64,000 nt of DNA from Chryseobacterium lacus. Its GTDB lineage: Bacteria > Bacteroidota > Bacteroidia > Flavobacteriales > Weeksellaceae. A model generated the notes under the pieces. That model saw nothing but the letters and a program-made list of their open reading frames with translations, was not told the DNA's origin and ran no database searches. The DNA lies in assembly GCF_003336205.1 (NCBI RefSeq), contig NZ_QPIE01000004.1, positions 186,001-250,000 on the forward strand, written 5' to 3'. Positions 44,391 through 52,674 of this stretch are shown here, piece after piece (position 1 is the first letter of the stretch; every line of letters begins with the position of its first letter). The position numbers and the translations under genes were made by a program.

Positions 44391-45100
44391 TTCTTCATTT
44401 CTTTTAATATAGCAACAATTCCTTCAGAGATTTTTCCGGTGTTGGTTTCTTTTTTCAGGTCGTCTACAGACTGGTGAACGATCACTTTCCCTTCATTCAT
44501 AAACACAATTTCACTGATGATGTCATCCAGTTCACTCAATAGATGGGAGGTGATGATGACGAGTTTGCCTTTATTTTTTTCCTTTATAATTTTATTTTTG
44601 AGGATTTCGGAAGCCAGCGGATCTAGGCCGGCAGTGGGTTCATCCAAAATAATCGTAGTCGGATTGAACATAAAAGCCAGCACGGCGCTCACCTTCTGAG
44701 TAGTTCCTCCGGAGAGTGTGCTCATTTTTTTATCATAAATCTTTTCCAGTTCGAAAGCTTCCAGCAACTCTGTATCCACCTCGGTATTGTGATTTTTCCG
44801 GATATTGCGGATCATTTTGATGGTTTCTTCAATGGTCATGTTTTCGGGATAACGGCCTATCTGTGGCATATATCCGATGGTTTCCCGATATTTATAATGG
44901 TCTTTTACGCTTTCGTTATTAACGGTAATATCCCCGGTTTCCAACACGTTCAGTCCTAGAATACACTTGATGAGAGTCGTTTTTCCACAGCCATTCGGAC
45001 CAATCAGCGCAATGGAATGTCCTTTTTGGAAACTGAGGTTTACATCGTTCAGCGCAGTAAATTTGTTGAATTTTTTAGTGAGATTTTTTATTTCTATCAT
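44387..45100 (-). CDS. nosF: NosF-type ABC transporter ATPase
   Basis: The 237-residue ATPase shows Walker A GPNGCGKTT, the signature LSGGTTQKVS, Walker B ILDEPTAGLDP and the switch His (TSHLLSEL). It powers NosY. The gene is 34 bases after nosD and overlaps nosY, so the three are one transcript. Assignment to NosF rests on the motifs plus the neighbours. Confidence 0.92.
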   Translation of the reverse strand: MIEIKNLTKKFNKFTALNDVNLSFQKGHSIALIGPNGCGKTTLIKCILGLNVLETGDITVNNESVKDHYKYRETIGYMPQIGRYPENMTIEETIKMIRNIRKNHNTEVDTELLEAFELEKIYDKKMSTLSGGTTQKVSAVLAFMFNPTTIILDEPTAGLDPLASEILKNKIIKEKNKGKLVIITSHLLSELDDIISEIVFMNEGKVIVHQSVDDLKKETNTGKISEGIVAILKEMKK

Positions 45101-45134
45101 GATAATTTGTTTGAAAGATGAAGCGTAAGCTCCA

Positions 45135-46361
45135 TTACCTCTCTACGGGTTTCATTAAGGGTTCGCGGTCTACAAAACTTTCCGGAGTAAGACTGGGAAG
45201 AATTTTTTCAGACTTATCCAGTAAATCCACAAAAAAAGTTCTGAAAAGCAGCATCACAGCAGGATTACGCTCCACCAGAACAGAGTACAGACTTAACGGG
45301 TGAAAAGGCACATCTCCAATTTTGTCTTTATCCAGGTCATATCCTGCATATTTGTCCCAGTAATTCTGCTTGAAATCGTTCATCACCGTACTTCCGTTGG
45401 TGCTTACATCAAAAGTATTGTTGATAAAGTTATTGCTAAACAATCGGTTTTCCATACAGTTGGAATTTAATTTTAAAGCCCATCCATTGTCTTCAAAATG
45501 ATTGTTGTAGAAGTCGATTTTAGTAGCGCCGTCCGCAAAGATTGCCGTCGTATTATTCTCAAAAGTGTTGCCTTTTATTCTACTGTAGGAAATTTCTTTC
45601 AGCAGCAGGCCGAATACGCTGTCTCCCCAGTTATTGATGAACCGGTTGTTGTACATGCTCACATTCATGGCATACATCACGGCTACTCCCGCTCCGTTCT
45701 TATCGAATACATTGCCGGTGTACACACTGTCATCAGAAAACATAAAATGAAGTCCGTACCGAAGGTTGTTGCGGGAAAGATTCTTGAAAATAAAACATCT
45801 CTTATTTTTTTCCAGATAAATTCCGTCTTTATGCCCGCTGATATAATTGTTTTTGACCCAGATTTCAGAACTTCCCAAAAGATGAATGCCGTCACCGATA
45901 TTTTCTTGCGAAGTTCCTCTGTTGGTGGTTATTTTATTATTTTGAATCAGGCATCTGTAGCCTCTCTGAACGTAGATTCCGAAGTAATTGTTTTCAAAAA
46001 TATTATCTTCAATGACTGAATTGCTGCTGGTGTAAATGTGTACCGCGGAAATACTTTTAATTTCGTCTCTTCCCGAATTGATGAGTTTGAATCCTTTCAG
46101 GGTAATGCGGTCGGCTTTAAAAGTGATGATTTCACTCTTCAGTTCGCCGTCTATCACAGGCCTTCCGATGCCGATGAGTGTGAGAGATTTTTCCAGATGG
46201 ATGGGGCCTTCCCTGTAAATTCCTTTTTCTACTAGAATGCTGTCGCCGCTTTTGGCAGCCGCGACAGCTTGTTTTATAGTTCTGTATTGTTCGTTTTTAC
46301 CAACTTTTAAGGTATTTGAAAATGCTAAAATTGGTAAAAATAAAAGCAGAAGTTTATACAT
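45135..46361 (-). CDS. nosD: NosD, periplasmic right-handed beta-helix maturation protein
   Basis: The 408-residue protein has a signal peptide (MYKLLLLFLPILAFS) and a right-handed parallel beta-helix of carbohydrate-binding/hydrolase (CASH) repeats (IEDNIFENNYFGIYV, IWVKNNYISGHKDGIYL and similar). NosD is the periplasmic partner of NosFY needed for CuZ assembly. Length is typical. It lies 37 bases after nosL. Confidence 0.92.
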   Translation of the reverse strand: MYKLLLLFLPILAFSNTLKVGKNEQYRTIKQAVAAAKSGDSILVEKGIYREGPIHLEKSLTLIGIGRPVIDGELKSEIITFKADRITLKGFKLINSGRDEIKSISAVHIYTSSNSVIEDNIFENNYFGIYVQRGYRCLIQNNKITTNRGTSQENIGDGIHLLGSSEIWVKNNYISGHKDGIYLEKNKRCFIFKNLSRNNLRYGLHFMFSDDSVYTGNVFDKNGAGVAVMYAMNVSMYNNRFINNWGDSVFGLLLKEISYSRIKGNTFENNTTAIFADGATKIDFYNNHFEDNGWALKLNSNCMENRLFSNNFINNTFDVSTNGSTVMNDFKQNYWDKYAGYDLDKDKIGDVPFHPLSLYSVLVERNPAVMLLFRTFFVDLLDKSEKILPSLTPESFVDREPLMKPVER

Positions 46362-46398
46362 TTTATTTCTTTTCTTTCCGTATCAAATGGAATAGTGG

Positions 46399-46812
46399 TT
46401 ATTGAATGACGGTGGCTCCAAGTTCTGCTGCTGCTTTTTCTGCTGCTGCTTTATCTTTGTACGCCTGAGTATTCCCTCCCATTGGACTTTTAATGCTTCC
46501 TCCTTGGACGAGGGTTGCTGTGCTGCGATCGAAGAAAATTCCGGTAGGGAAGTCAGCAACATATTCGTCTGAATTTTGAGCGACTTCTGTATTGGAAGTC
46601 GTATAATCATCCATACAGCTGATGTCGTCAAATTTATAATTTCTTCCTTTTTCGGTGACCAGTTGTGTAGCATACTTGGCTTCGGTGATGGTCATTTTGC
46701 AATTTTCACACTGGTCTTTCCCGGTTGCAATTTCTTTGGGTCCGCTTTCGGAACACGCTGCCAAAAGGATTGTGGCTGCGCCGGCTACGAATAAGTTTTT
46801 GATTAGTTTCAT
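46399..46812 (-). CDS. nosL: NosL-type copper-binding lipoprotein
   Basis: The 137-residue protein has a lipoprotein signal with lipid Cys at residue 20 (ILLAACSES), then CENCKMTITEAKYATQLVTE and DDISCMDDY, the Cys/Met cluster of NosL-like copper chaperones, and an Ala/Lys-rich tail (KDKAAAEKAAAELGAT). It is expected to deliver Cu(I) to apo-NosZ in the periplasm. It follows the membrane protein gene by 104 bases. Confidence 0.88.
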   Translation of the reverse strand: MKLIKNLFVAGAATILLAACSESGPKEIATGKDQCENCKMTITEAKYATQLVTEKGRNYKFDDISCMDDYTTSNTEVAQNSDEYVADFPTGIFFDRSTATLVQGGSIKSPMGGNTQAYKDKAAAEKAAAELGATVIQ

Positions 46813-46916
46813 ATTTTTATTATTAAGGGATTGTATGATATGAAAATCCCAATACTGTTAAGAAAAATCTCTTATGAAAATTTCCTGTGTCAGGATTGGG
46901 ATTAATTTGTTTATTC

Positions 46917-47504
46917 TTACACTGTTTTTTTTGCCCGCCTATATTCTACAATGGCTAAGATAAGCAAAATAACGGCAACTCCTATCATGATTCCGCCGCC
47001 GATGTTAGGATACGACCAAACTTCAAAATTAAGTAGTTGTTTGTATCCAATTAAAGGAGGTTGATAGGACATTCCCGGAACAATGATGGCTGCGTTGGGG
47101 TCAAGGTTGTGTCCGTAATCATAAAGCCAGTAATAAAAATCTCCCATAAAGGCAATTCCAAAAATGAGGAACAGAATGGTAACGCTGTACAGAATGGTTT
47201 TGTTTTTCAAAAGAGCAGCCAATAGGCACAGTAGAGCAAAAAAGCCCAGTGCATAAGGTAAAAACGTGAATTCCCAGAACTCATCAGCATGAATTTCTTT
47301 CATCCCGATATAGTGATTCAGTCCGTTTATAATTTCATACTCTCCTGAGACTTTATTGGCGTGCAGAAACATCGCAAGCCCCTCAGGATATTGTGGTGCA
47401 CTGAGATATATGGACCAAATGGGAGTGAAAATGCTAATAATTAAACCGATACCACATAACAGCAGCAATACTCGGGTCAGCGTGGTTAATGAATTATTTT
47501 TCAT
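46917..47504 (-). CDS. Conserved nos-cluster membrane protein
   Basis: The 195-residue protein has four to five hydrophobic segments (LLLLCGIGLIISIFTPIW, LPYALGFFALLCLLAALL, YSVTILFLIFGIAFMGDFYY, IGGGIMIGVAVILLILAIV) and a periplasmic-looking loop with HANKVSGEYEIINGLNHYIG. Such proteins occur between nosZ and nosL in clade II loci; function is not established. It follows nosZ by 97 bases that contain a terminator-like hairpin. Confidence 0.75.
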   Translation of the reverse strand: MKNNSLTTLTRVLLLLCGIGLIISIFTPIWSIYLSAPQYPEGLAMFLHANKVSGEYEIINGLNHYIGMKEIHADEFWEFTFLPYALGFFALLCLLAALLKNKTILYSVTILFLIFGIAFMGDFYYWLYDYGHNLDPNAAIIVPGMSYQPPLIGYKQLLNFEVWSYPNIGGGIMIGVAVILLILAIVEYRRAKKTV

Positions 47505-47567
47505 TTTTTGATTTTTTTTGATATTGATCTTTGGTGTCTTATCTTGGCACGCGAAATCAGAAAAAAG

Positions 47568-47590
47568 AAAGGGCAGAGAAACTGCCCTTT
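47568..47590 (-). terminator. Intra-operon terminator or attenuator after nosZ
   Basis: Stem AAAGGGCAG (47568-47576) / CTGCCCTTT (47582-47590), 5-base loop. On the minus strand it is followed by CTTTTTTCTG. It lies 11 bases past the nosZ stop codon. No TAnnTTTG promoter is seen between it and the next gene. Confidence 0.75.
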
Positions 47591-47600
47591 TATAGATTAC

Positions 47601-49595
47601 TTATTTTACTTCACCTTGTTTTACAGGCCCTTGCGCATTATCTTTTTTATTATTGAGATGATACGTCAGCGGCACGTTGCTTCCTGCTGGAGATACGCGT
47701 ACATATCCCTGCATTTCCTGGTGCAGTGCAGAACAGAAGTCGGTACAGTACATGGGATACATTCCCGGTTTCTTCGGATCCCACCGTAAGGTTGCAGTTT
47801 CACCCGGCATTATCAGCAATTCGGCATTCTGCGCTCCTTTTATGGCAAATCCGTGAGGCACATCCCAATCCTGTTCCAAATTGGTTACATGAAAATAAAC
47901 TTCGTCACCTACGCGTATTCCTTCAATATTGTCCGGTGCAAAGTGAGAACGTATAGAGGTCATATATACGTGAACTTTATTTCCATCCCGAACCACTTTA
48001 GATTCGTTTTCACCTTTGGTGACATACGGGTGTTTATTCTCGTCTATCTTATAGAATTTCACCTGGTCTTTCATGAAGAGTTCTGCCGGGCCGGCCTGTG
48101 CATAGTGCGGTTCGCCATGCGTCGGGAAATCCAGAAGAAGTTTCATTTTGTCGCCGCTGATGTCAAATAGCTGCGCAGAATGTGGAAGTTCCGGTCCAAC
48201 AGGAATATATCTGTCTTTGGTGATTTTATTATATGCTACCAAATATTTACCGTAAGGCTTGCTGCTGTCGCCACCTACTACCATCAGGTGTCCTACAGAG
48301 TAGAAAGTAGGCTGTCTGTCTAAAACTTCCAGAGTTTCAATATTCCATTTCACTACTTCAGATGATACGAAATGGGAAGTATAGGCATTCCCTTTTCCGT
48401 CAAATTCGGTATGGAGTGGGCCGAGACCGGGCTTCTGAACTTCTCCGTGAAGAGCAGATTCATACTTAATAATCGGAATCCCGTCAAATTCTCCTGCGAA
48501 ATCTTTATTGGCAATCGCTTTTTGAATTTTATCAAAACTGAATACAGGAATTAAAGCGGCCAATTTGCCGGAACCTACGATGTACTCACCGGTAGGATCC
48601 ACATCGCAGCCGTGTGGCGATTTAGGACAAGGAATAAGGTAGCAGATGTCTTTCAACTCTTCCGCACTCAGTACCATAACTTCTTTTTTGATAGTAGAAG
48701 TCGCCATGTGTTTTTCTTCATCCCATTTATTATGAGCATATTCCACTGCCATTTTTTTACCTTTTCCGGCTTTCAGGTATTCTTCGGCTTTTTTCCAGTT
48801 TACCGCCATGATGAAATCCTTTTCATTCTGAGAAGCGTTAACTTCAAGAAGCGTGTTGGCCTGTTCAGAATTGTAGCATGAGAAGAAGAACCAGCCGTGG
48901 GATTTTCCTTTTCCTGCGTGCGAAAGGTCGAAGTTGAATCCGGGAGCTTCAATCTGGAAAGTAATATCCATTTCTCCGCTGTCTTTGTTAATCCCAATAA
49001 AGGACAAATATCCTTTGAAATTTTGTTTGAAAGATTCAATCGGAACATCATCCTGTCCGTCTGCCGGAACTGCAAAACGGGTTCCTGCTACTACATACTC
49101 CGTATTTTCTGTAAGGAAAGGAGATGAGTGATTTCCTGCAGAATTAGGAATTTCAATAATTTCAACTGTTTTGAATGTTTTCAGATCCAGTCTGGCCACC
49201 CGCGGGGTGTTGTTGGCATTTGCAAACAGCCATCTTCCGTCTATCTCTCCGTTGGTTTGGGATAATGAAAGGTGGTGTTGATCATCCCAAGGAATAAATC
49301 CGTGAGAGGTTTCGAGCATAGGCTTCGTTTCCTCGCTGTATCCGTATCCGTTTTCCGGATGTTGGGAGAATACGGGAAGTACTTTGATGGTTCTGCCGCT
49401 TGGTAAGCCCACTACGCTCACCTGTCCGCTGAAACCGCCACTTACAAAGTTATAAACTTCATCCAGTTTTCCTGGAGCTACGTACACTTTCTGGGCTGCA
49501 TCGCCACTTACCGCCGTCTCGGTTCCTTTCGGTTTACATGCGACGATGGTTACTGCTGCCAATGCAGCAAGACCTAATTGCTTATAAGTTTTCAT
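47601..49595 (-). CDS. nosZ: Nitrous oxide reductase, clade II (Sec-type)
   Basis: The 664-residue enzyme reduces N2O to N2. It has a lipoprotein-like Sec signal (lipid Cys 20 in VTIVACKPK) instead of a Tat signal, which defines the clade II type. The seven-bladed propeller carries CuZ ligands (DDQHH motif near residue 100). The C-terminal cupredoxin domain carries the CuA site C617, C621, H625, M628 (CTDFCSALHQEM). It is the first large gene of the nos operon, preceded by a lipoprotein cytochrome c and followed by maturation genes. Confidence 0.97.
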   Translation of the reverse strand: MKTYKQLGLAALAAVTIVACKPKGTETAVSGDAAQKVYVAPGKLDEVYNFVSGGFSGQVSVVGLPSGRTIKVLPVFSQHPENGYGYSEETKPMLETSHGFIPWDDQHHLSLSQTNGEIDGRWLFANANNTPRVARLDLKTFKTVEIIEIPNSAGNHSSPFLTENTEYVVAGTRFAVPADGQDDVPIESFKQNFKGYLSFIGINKDSGEMDITFQIEAPGFNFDLSHAGKGKSHGWFFFSCYNSEQANTLLEVNASQNEKDFIMAVNWKKAEEYLKAGKGKKMAVEYAHNKWDEEKHMATSTIKKEVMVLSAEELKDICYLIPCPKSPHGCDVDPTGEYIVGSGKLAALIPVFSFDKIQKAIANKDFAGEFDGIPIIKYESALHGEVQKPGLGPLHTEFDGKGNAYTSHFVSSEVVKWNIETLEVLDRQPTFYSVGHLMVVGGDSSKPYGKYLVAYNKITKDRYIPVGPELPHSAQLFDISGDKMKLLLDFPTHGEPHYAQAGPAELFMKDQVKFYKIDENKHPYVTKGENESKVVRDGNKVHVYMTSIRSHFAPDNIEGIRVGDEVYFHVTNLEQDWDVPHGFAIKGAQNAELLIMPGETATLRWDPKKPGMYPMYCTDFCSALHQEMQGYVRVSPAGSNVPLTYHLNNKKDNAQGPVKQGEVK

Positions 49596-49673
49596 ATATA
49601 AAAGATTATCTTTTCAGAATTGAAATGAGGTAAATGAATGGCAAGTGAAGAACACATGCCATTCAAAAAAAAA

Positions 49674-50168
49674 TTACTTAGCTCCGTCGATTTCTCTCAT
49701 GTATTCCAAGACATTTCTGGCTTCGGCATCAGATAGTCCTTGGTTTGGCATTCTTACCAAACAAAGTTCCAACTGCTTCTGTAATTCAGGATCTACATCA
49801 ATCATAGGATCCGGATTAGAAATGAAATTCATGATCCAGTGAGGAGTTTGTCTTTCGGTAACTCCTTTCCAACCTGGCCCAACCAATCGTTCATCGGTAG
49901 TTTTATGACATGACATGCATTTTACATCAGCTACTTTTTTACCTTCTGCAGCCATGGCAGGGTCAAAGCTTGATACATCAACATTTGTTTCATCATATTT
50001 ACCTAAACCTCTTCTAGGGTCATATTCATTGTCGCCTGCAGGTGCTGTTGTCTCAGTTGCAGGTGCAGAACTGTCTGCTGTTGGAATGGAACTTTCCTTT
50101 TTTTCTCCTCCGCAAGAAGTCAGAGCTAGTGAAAAAGCACAGAATGCTAGTGTCTTTAATACTTTCAT
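49674..50168 (-). CDS. Lipoprotein cytochrome c, nos operon
   Basis: The 164-residue protein has a lipoprotein signal (lipid Cys 19, LALTSC), a linker rich in Ala, Thr and Asp, and one class I cytochrome c domain with haem motif CMSCH (84-88), GPGWKGV and the distal Met in RMPNQGLS. It probably passes electrons to NosZ at the membrane. It is the first gene of the nos operon, 78 bases before nosZ. Confidence 0.9.
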   Translation of the reverse strand: MKVLKTLAFCAFSLALTSCGGEKKESSIPTADSSAPATETTAPAGDNEYDPRRGLGKYDETNVDVSSFDPAMAAEGKKVADVKCMSCHKTTDERLVGPGWKGVTERQTPHWIMNFISNPDPMIDVDPELQKQLELCLVRMPNQGLSDAEARNVLEYMREIDGAK

Positions 50169-50202
50169 AATGATAGAATTTATATATTAATTTAATTGAT
50201 AA

Positions 50203-50210
50203 CAAAAATA
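50203..50210 (-). promoter_or_regulatory. -7 element of the nos operon
   Basis: On the minus strand this reads TATTTTTG, an exact TAnnTTTG match, 34 bases before the cytochrome start. Its first base lies 30.5 bp from the centre of the palindrome at 50232-50249. Confidence 0.6.
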
Positions 50211-50231
50211 ACACCGTTCTGCTCATGGGCT

Positions 50232-50249
50232 TTATGACTACAGTCATAA
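50232..50249. promoter_or_regulatory. Palindromic Crp/Fnr-type operator of the nos operon
   Basis: TTATGACT-AC-AGTCATAA is a perfect 18-bp palindrome; its core TGAC-N4-GTCA has Crp/Fnr form. Relative to the nos -7 element it sits near -42, a class II activator position. It also lies about 54 bp upstream of the -7 element of the divergent cytochrome gene. Confidence 0.65.
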
Positions 50250-50293
50250 GCTTAATATGACTTTTATTAGGTAGTATAAAAGTATATTTTTCT

Positions 50294-50301
50294 TATATTT
50301 G
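50294..50301 (+). promoter_or_regulatory. -7 element of the divergent cytochrome gene
   Basis: TATATTTG, an exact match, 28 bases before the ATG at 50329. It is divergent from the nos promoter across a shared operator. Confidence 0.6.
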
Positions 50302-50328
50302 TACTATTCAAATATACAAAAAAAATTT

Positions 50329-50721
50329 ATGAGACACATTGTTATAGTATTTTTTGCTGCATTATTGATCACCTCCTGCTCCAAAAAAGAAACAGATCCT
50401 AATGTAGAAACCAACGTCATGATGGAAGAACCTGTAGCCCAAAGCACCGAGGAAATATCCACTGAGCCTGGTGCTGAAGGATTGAAAATGATTCAGGGAA
50501 TGGATTGTCTTACTTGCCATAAAGTTGATGCAAGACTGGTAGGCCCATCTTATCAGGAAATTGCGGATAAATATACCGAAGCAGATATGGATATGCTGGC
50601 TCAGAAAATTATTGACGGAAGTGTGGGTACCTGGGGGCAGATTCCAATGACGCCTCATGCGGGACTCAGTAAAGAGAACGCCAAGAAAATGGTAGAATAT
50701 ATTCTTACGCTTAAGAAATAA
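50329..50721 (+). CDS. Lipoprotein cytochrome c
   Basis: The 130-residue protein has a lipoprotein signal (MRHIVIVFFAALLITSC), a Glu/Thr-rich linker and a small cytochrome c domain with CLTCH, GPSYQEIA and the distal Met in GQIPMTPH, like c551/c552 types. The ATG at 50329 is chosen over 50299 because it gives a clean signal peptide. It likely serves NosZ or other periplasmic reductases. Its promoter is divergent from, and shares an operator region with, the nos operon. Confidence 0.9.
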   Translation: MRHIVIVFFAALLITSCSKKETDPNVETNVMMEEPVAQSTEEISTEPGAEGLKMIQGMDCLTCHKVDARLVGPSYQEIADKYTEADMDMLAQKIIDGSVGTWGQIPMTPHAGLSKENAKKMVEYILTLKK

Positions 50722-50810
50722 TTTTCTATCAGGCTCCCAAAAGCTTGCCTTATTTGATCTTTCCTACACTCACTATGATATGTAGCGCAAAATGAAATTT
50801 AGACCAAATG

Positions 50811-50834
50811 CCTTCCCGAAACGGAAGGTTTTTT
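50811..50834 (+). terminator. Terminator of the cytochrome gene
   Basis: Stem CCTTCC (50811-50816) / GGAAGG (50823-50828), then six T. Confidence 0.8.
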
Positions 50835-50843
50835 CATATAAAA

Positions 50844-50873
50844 AGGCGGAAAAAACATTCGTTTTTTCCGCCT
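50844..50873 (-). terminator. Terminator of porX
   Basis: A 13-bp perfect stem (50844-50856 / 50861-50873) with loop ATTC. On the minus strand it is followed by a T tract (complement of 50836-50843); its T-rich arm can also act on the plus strand. Confidence 0.85.
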
Positions 50874-50910
50874 ATGAAACCCAAAAAATCAAATAAACTA
50901 TGAAAAAAAA

Positions 50911-52455
50911 TTATTTGGGTTCCAGTATGCTGATCGGCACAATGCACTCCTCCAGAGAAATGCCGCCATGTTGGTAGGTGTCCTTATAATAGTTCACGTA
51001 ATGATTGTAGTTCTTAGGATACGCCAGAAACATATTGTTTTTGGCAAAAATGTATTTGCTGCTCAGGTTTCCTTTCGGCAGGAAAAGTTTTTCAGGATTG
51101 CTCACCGCCCATACATCGCTTTCTTCATAGGTAAGGCTTCTTCCGGTTTTGTACCTGATGTTGGTAGAAGTTTCACGGTCGCCCACCACCCGGCTTGGTT
51201 TTTTTACGTAGATAGTGCCGTGATCGGTGGTAATCACAAGCCTGAATTTATTTTCAGCGGCAGCTTTGATGATCTTCAATAGAGACGAATTTTCAAACCA
51301 GTTGTAAGTCAGGGATCGGAAGGTTTTATCATCCCGAATCAGCTGATCTATGATGTGGTTGTCGGTTTTAGCATGGCTCAGAATATCAATAAAATTATAA
51401 ACAATCACCAGGAGATCGTTGTTTTTATGCTGATTGAAATCATCCAAAACTTTTCTTTCAAAATCGGCATTCAGTACCTTCAGGTACTTCATGGATTTAT
51501 CTGATAATCCAAGCCTTTTCATTTGGTCTTCTAGGAAATCACGTTCGTATTCGTTTTTATTTCCTTCTTCATTATCATTAAACCATTTTTCGGGGAAACG
51601 TTTTTCAATTTCTGAAGGCAAAAGCCCGGCAAAAAAGGAGTTTCTGGCGTATTGTGTAGCCGTAGGGAGAATGCTGTAATAGTAATCCTCAGAAACTTTA
51701 TTGTAAAATTTGGTGAACAACGGTTCTATTACTTTCCATTGGTCATAGCGCAGGTTGTCGATCATAAGCAAAAGTACTTTATCACTTTTTACTTCAGATT
51801 TTACCTTATCCTTAAACAGAGTATGGCTCATCATTGGTTTATCGTTTCCATGTAGCCACTCTTCATAATTTTTTTCGATGAATTTAGAAAACTGTATGTT
51901 AGCCTCTTCTTTCTGAGCCTGAAGCAGTTCCCCGAATTCACTGTCCGAAACTTTATCGAATTTTATTTCCCAATTCAGGATTTTCTTGTAATGTTCTGCC
52001 CATTCATCATAAGTCCGGAGATAGGAGAGCTCCATGGAAAGGTTCCGGAATTCCTGCTGATAACTTTGTATGGTTTTCTGCTCCACGAGGTCATCCTCCT
52101 GAAGGTTTTTTTTAAGCGAAAGCAGAATCTGATTGGGATTCACGGGCTTCAGGATGTAATCTGAAATTTGAGAACCAATCGCTTCTTCCATGATGTGTTC
52201 TTCTTCGCTCTTCGTTACCATCACAATCTTGAGCGAGCTGTCTTTCTCTTTAATCATGGGAATGGCTTCCAACCCGGATATTCCGGGCATATTTTCGTCT
52301 AAAAGTGTGAGTGCGAATTTCTCAGTGTCCATCAGTTCTAAAGCTTCATTGACATTGTTCACTGGAGTAACGCGGTATCCTTTGTTTTCTAAAAAAACAA
52401 TATGAGGTTTCAGTAAATCTACTTCATCATCTATCCATAAAATCTTTCCTGACAT
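50911..52455 (-). CDS. porX: PorX-type response regulator with PglZ domain
   Basis: The 514-residue protein has a receiver domain (about 1-120; phospho-Asp in LLDENMPG, Lys in ILKPVNP), a helical linker, and a PglZ/alkaline-phosphatase-like domain (about 200-514; LMIDNLRYDQW, VYNFIDILSHAKTDNH, ITTDHGT). It is the PorX regulator of type IX secretion, paired elsewhere with PorY. The PglZ domain hydrolyses nucleotide oligomers or phosphodiesters in characterised PorX. The T9SS cargo at 36.2 kb fits its presence. Confidence 0.92.
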   Translation of the reverse strand: MSGKILWIDDEVDLLKPHIVFLENKGYRVTPVNNVNEALELMDTEKFALTLLDENMPGISGLEAIPMIKEKDSSLKIVMVTKSEEEHIMEEAIGSQISDYILKPVNPNQILLSLKKNLQEDDLVEQKTIQSYQQEFRNLSMELSYLRTYDEWAEHYKKILNWEIKFDKVSDSEFGELLQAQKEEANIQFSKFIEKNYEEWLHGNDKPMMSHTLFKDKVKSEVKSDKVLLLMIDNLRYDQWKVIEPLFTKFYNKVSEDYYYSILPTATQYARNSFFAGLLPSEIEKRFPEKWFNDNEEGNKNEYERDFLEDQMKRLGLSDKSMKYLKVLNADFERKVLDDFNQHKNNDLLVIVYNFIDILSHAKTDNHIIDQLIRDDKTFRSLTYNWFENSSLLKIIKAAAENKFRLVITTDHGTIYVKKPSRVVGDRETSTNIRYKTGRSLTYEESDVWAVSNPEKLFLPKGNLSSKYIFAKNNMFLAYPKNYNHYVNYYKDTYQHGGISLEECIVPISILEPK

Positions 52456-52642
52456 AAATTTTTTGTAAGGGTTATTGTTCCATTGATTGGAACGGTTGTA
52501 AATAAGATCATCAAAAATACGAACAAATGTTCTTAAATAAATTCCAATTTCTTAAAAATAAAGTTAAAGTTCAGTTAATTTTAAAAAGTATTTTAAAGCA
52601 AATAAACCATTGAAAAGTACGAGGTTTCACGTGTTTTTTAGC

Positions 52643-52650
52643 TACCTTTG
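52643..52650 (+). promoter_or_regulatory. -7 element of the HD-domain gene
   Basis: TACCTTTG, an exact match, 25 bases before the ATG at 52675. Its position overlaps the alternative upstream ATG at 52648 and so excludes that start. It is followed by AATCGCTATT, like the elements at 7346 and 18468. Confidence 0.6.
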
Positions 52651-52674
52651 AATCGCTATTTTTTGTTTTTACAG

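Noticed and set aside
46383-46673. Minus frame with poly-Gln over nosL
   Set aside because: It is a shifted frame of the Ala/Lys-rich nosL tail; nosL has the signal peptide and copper motif.
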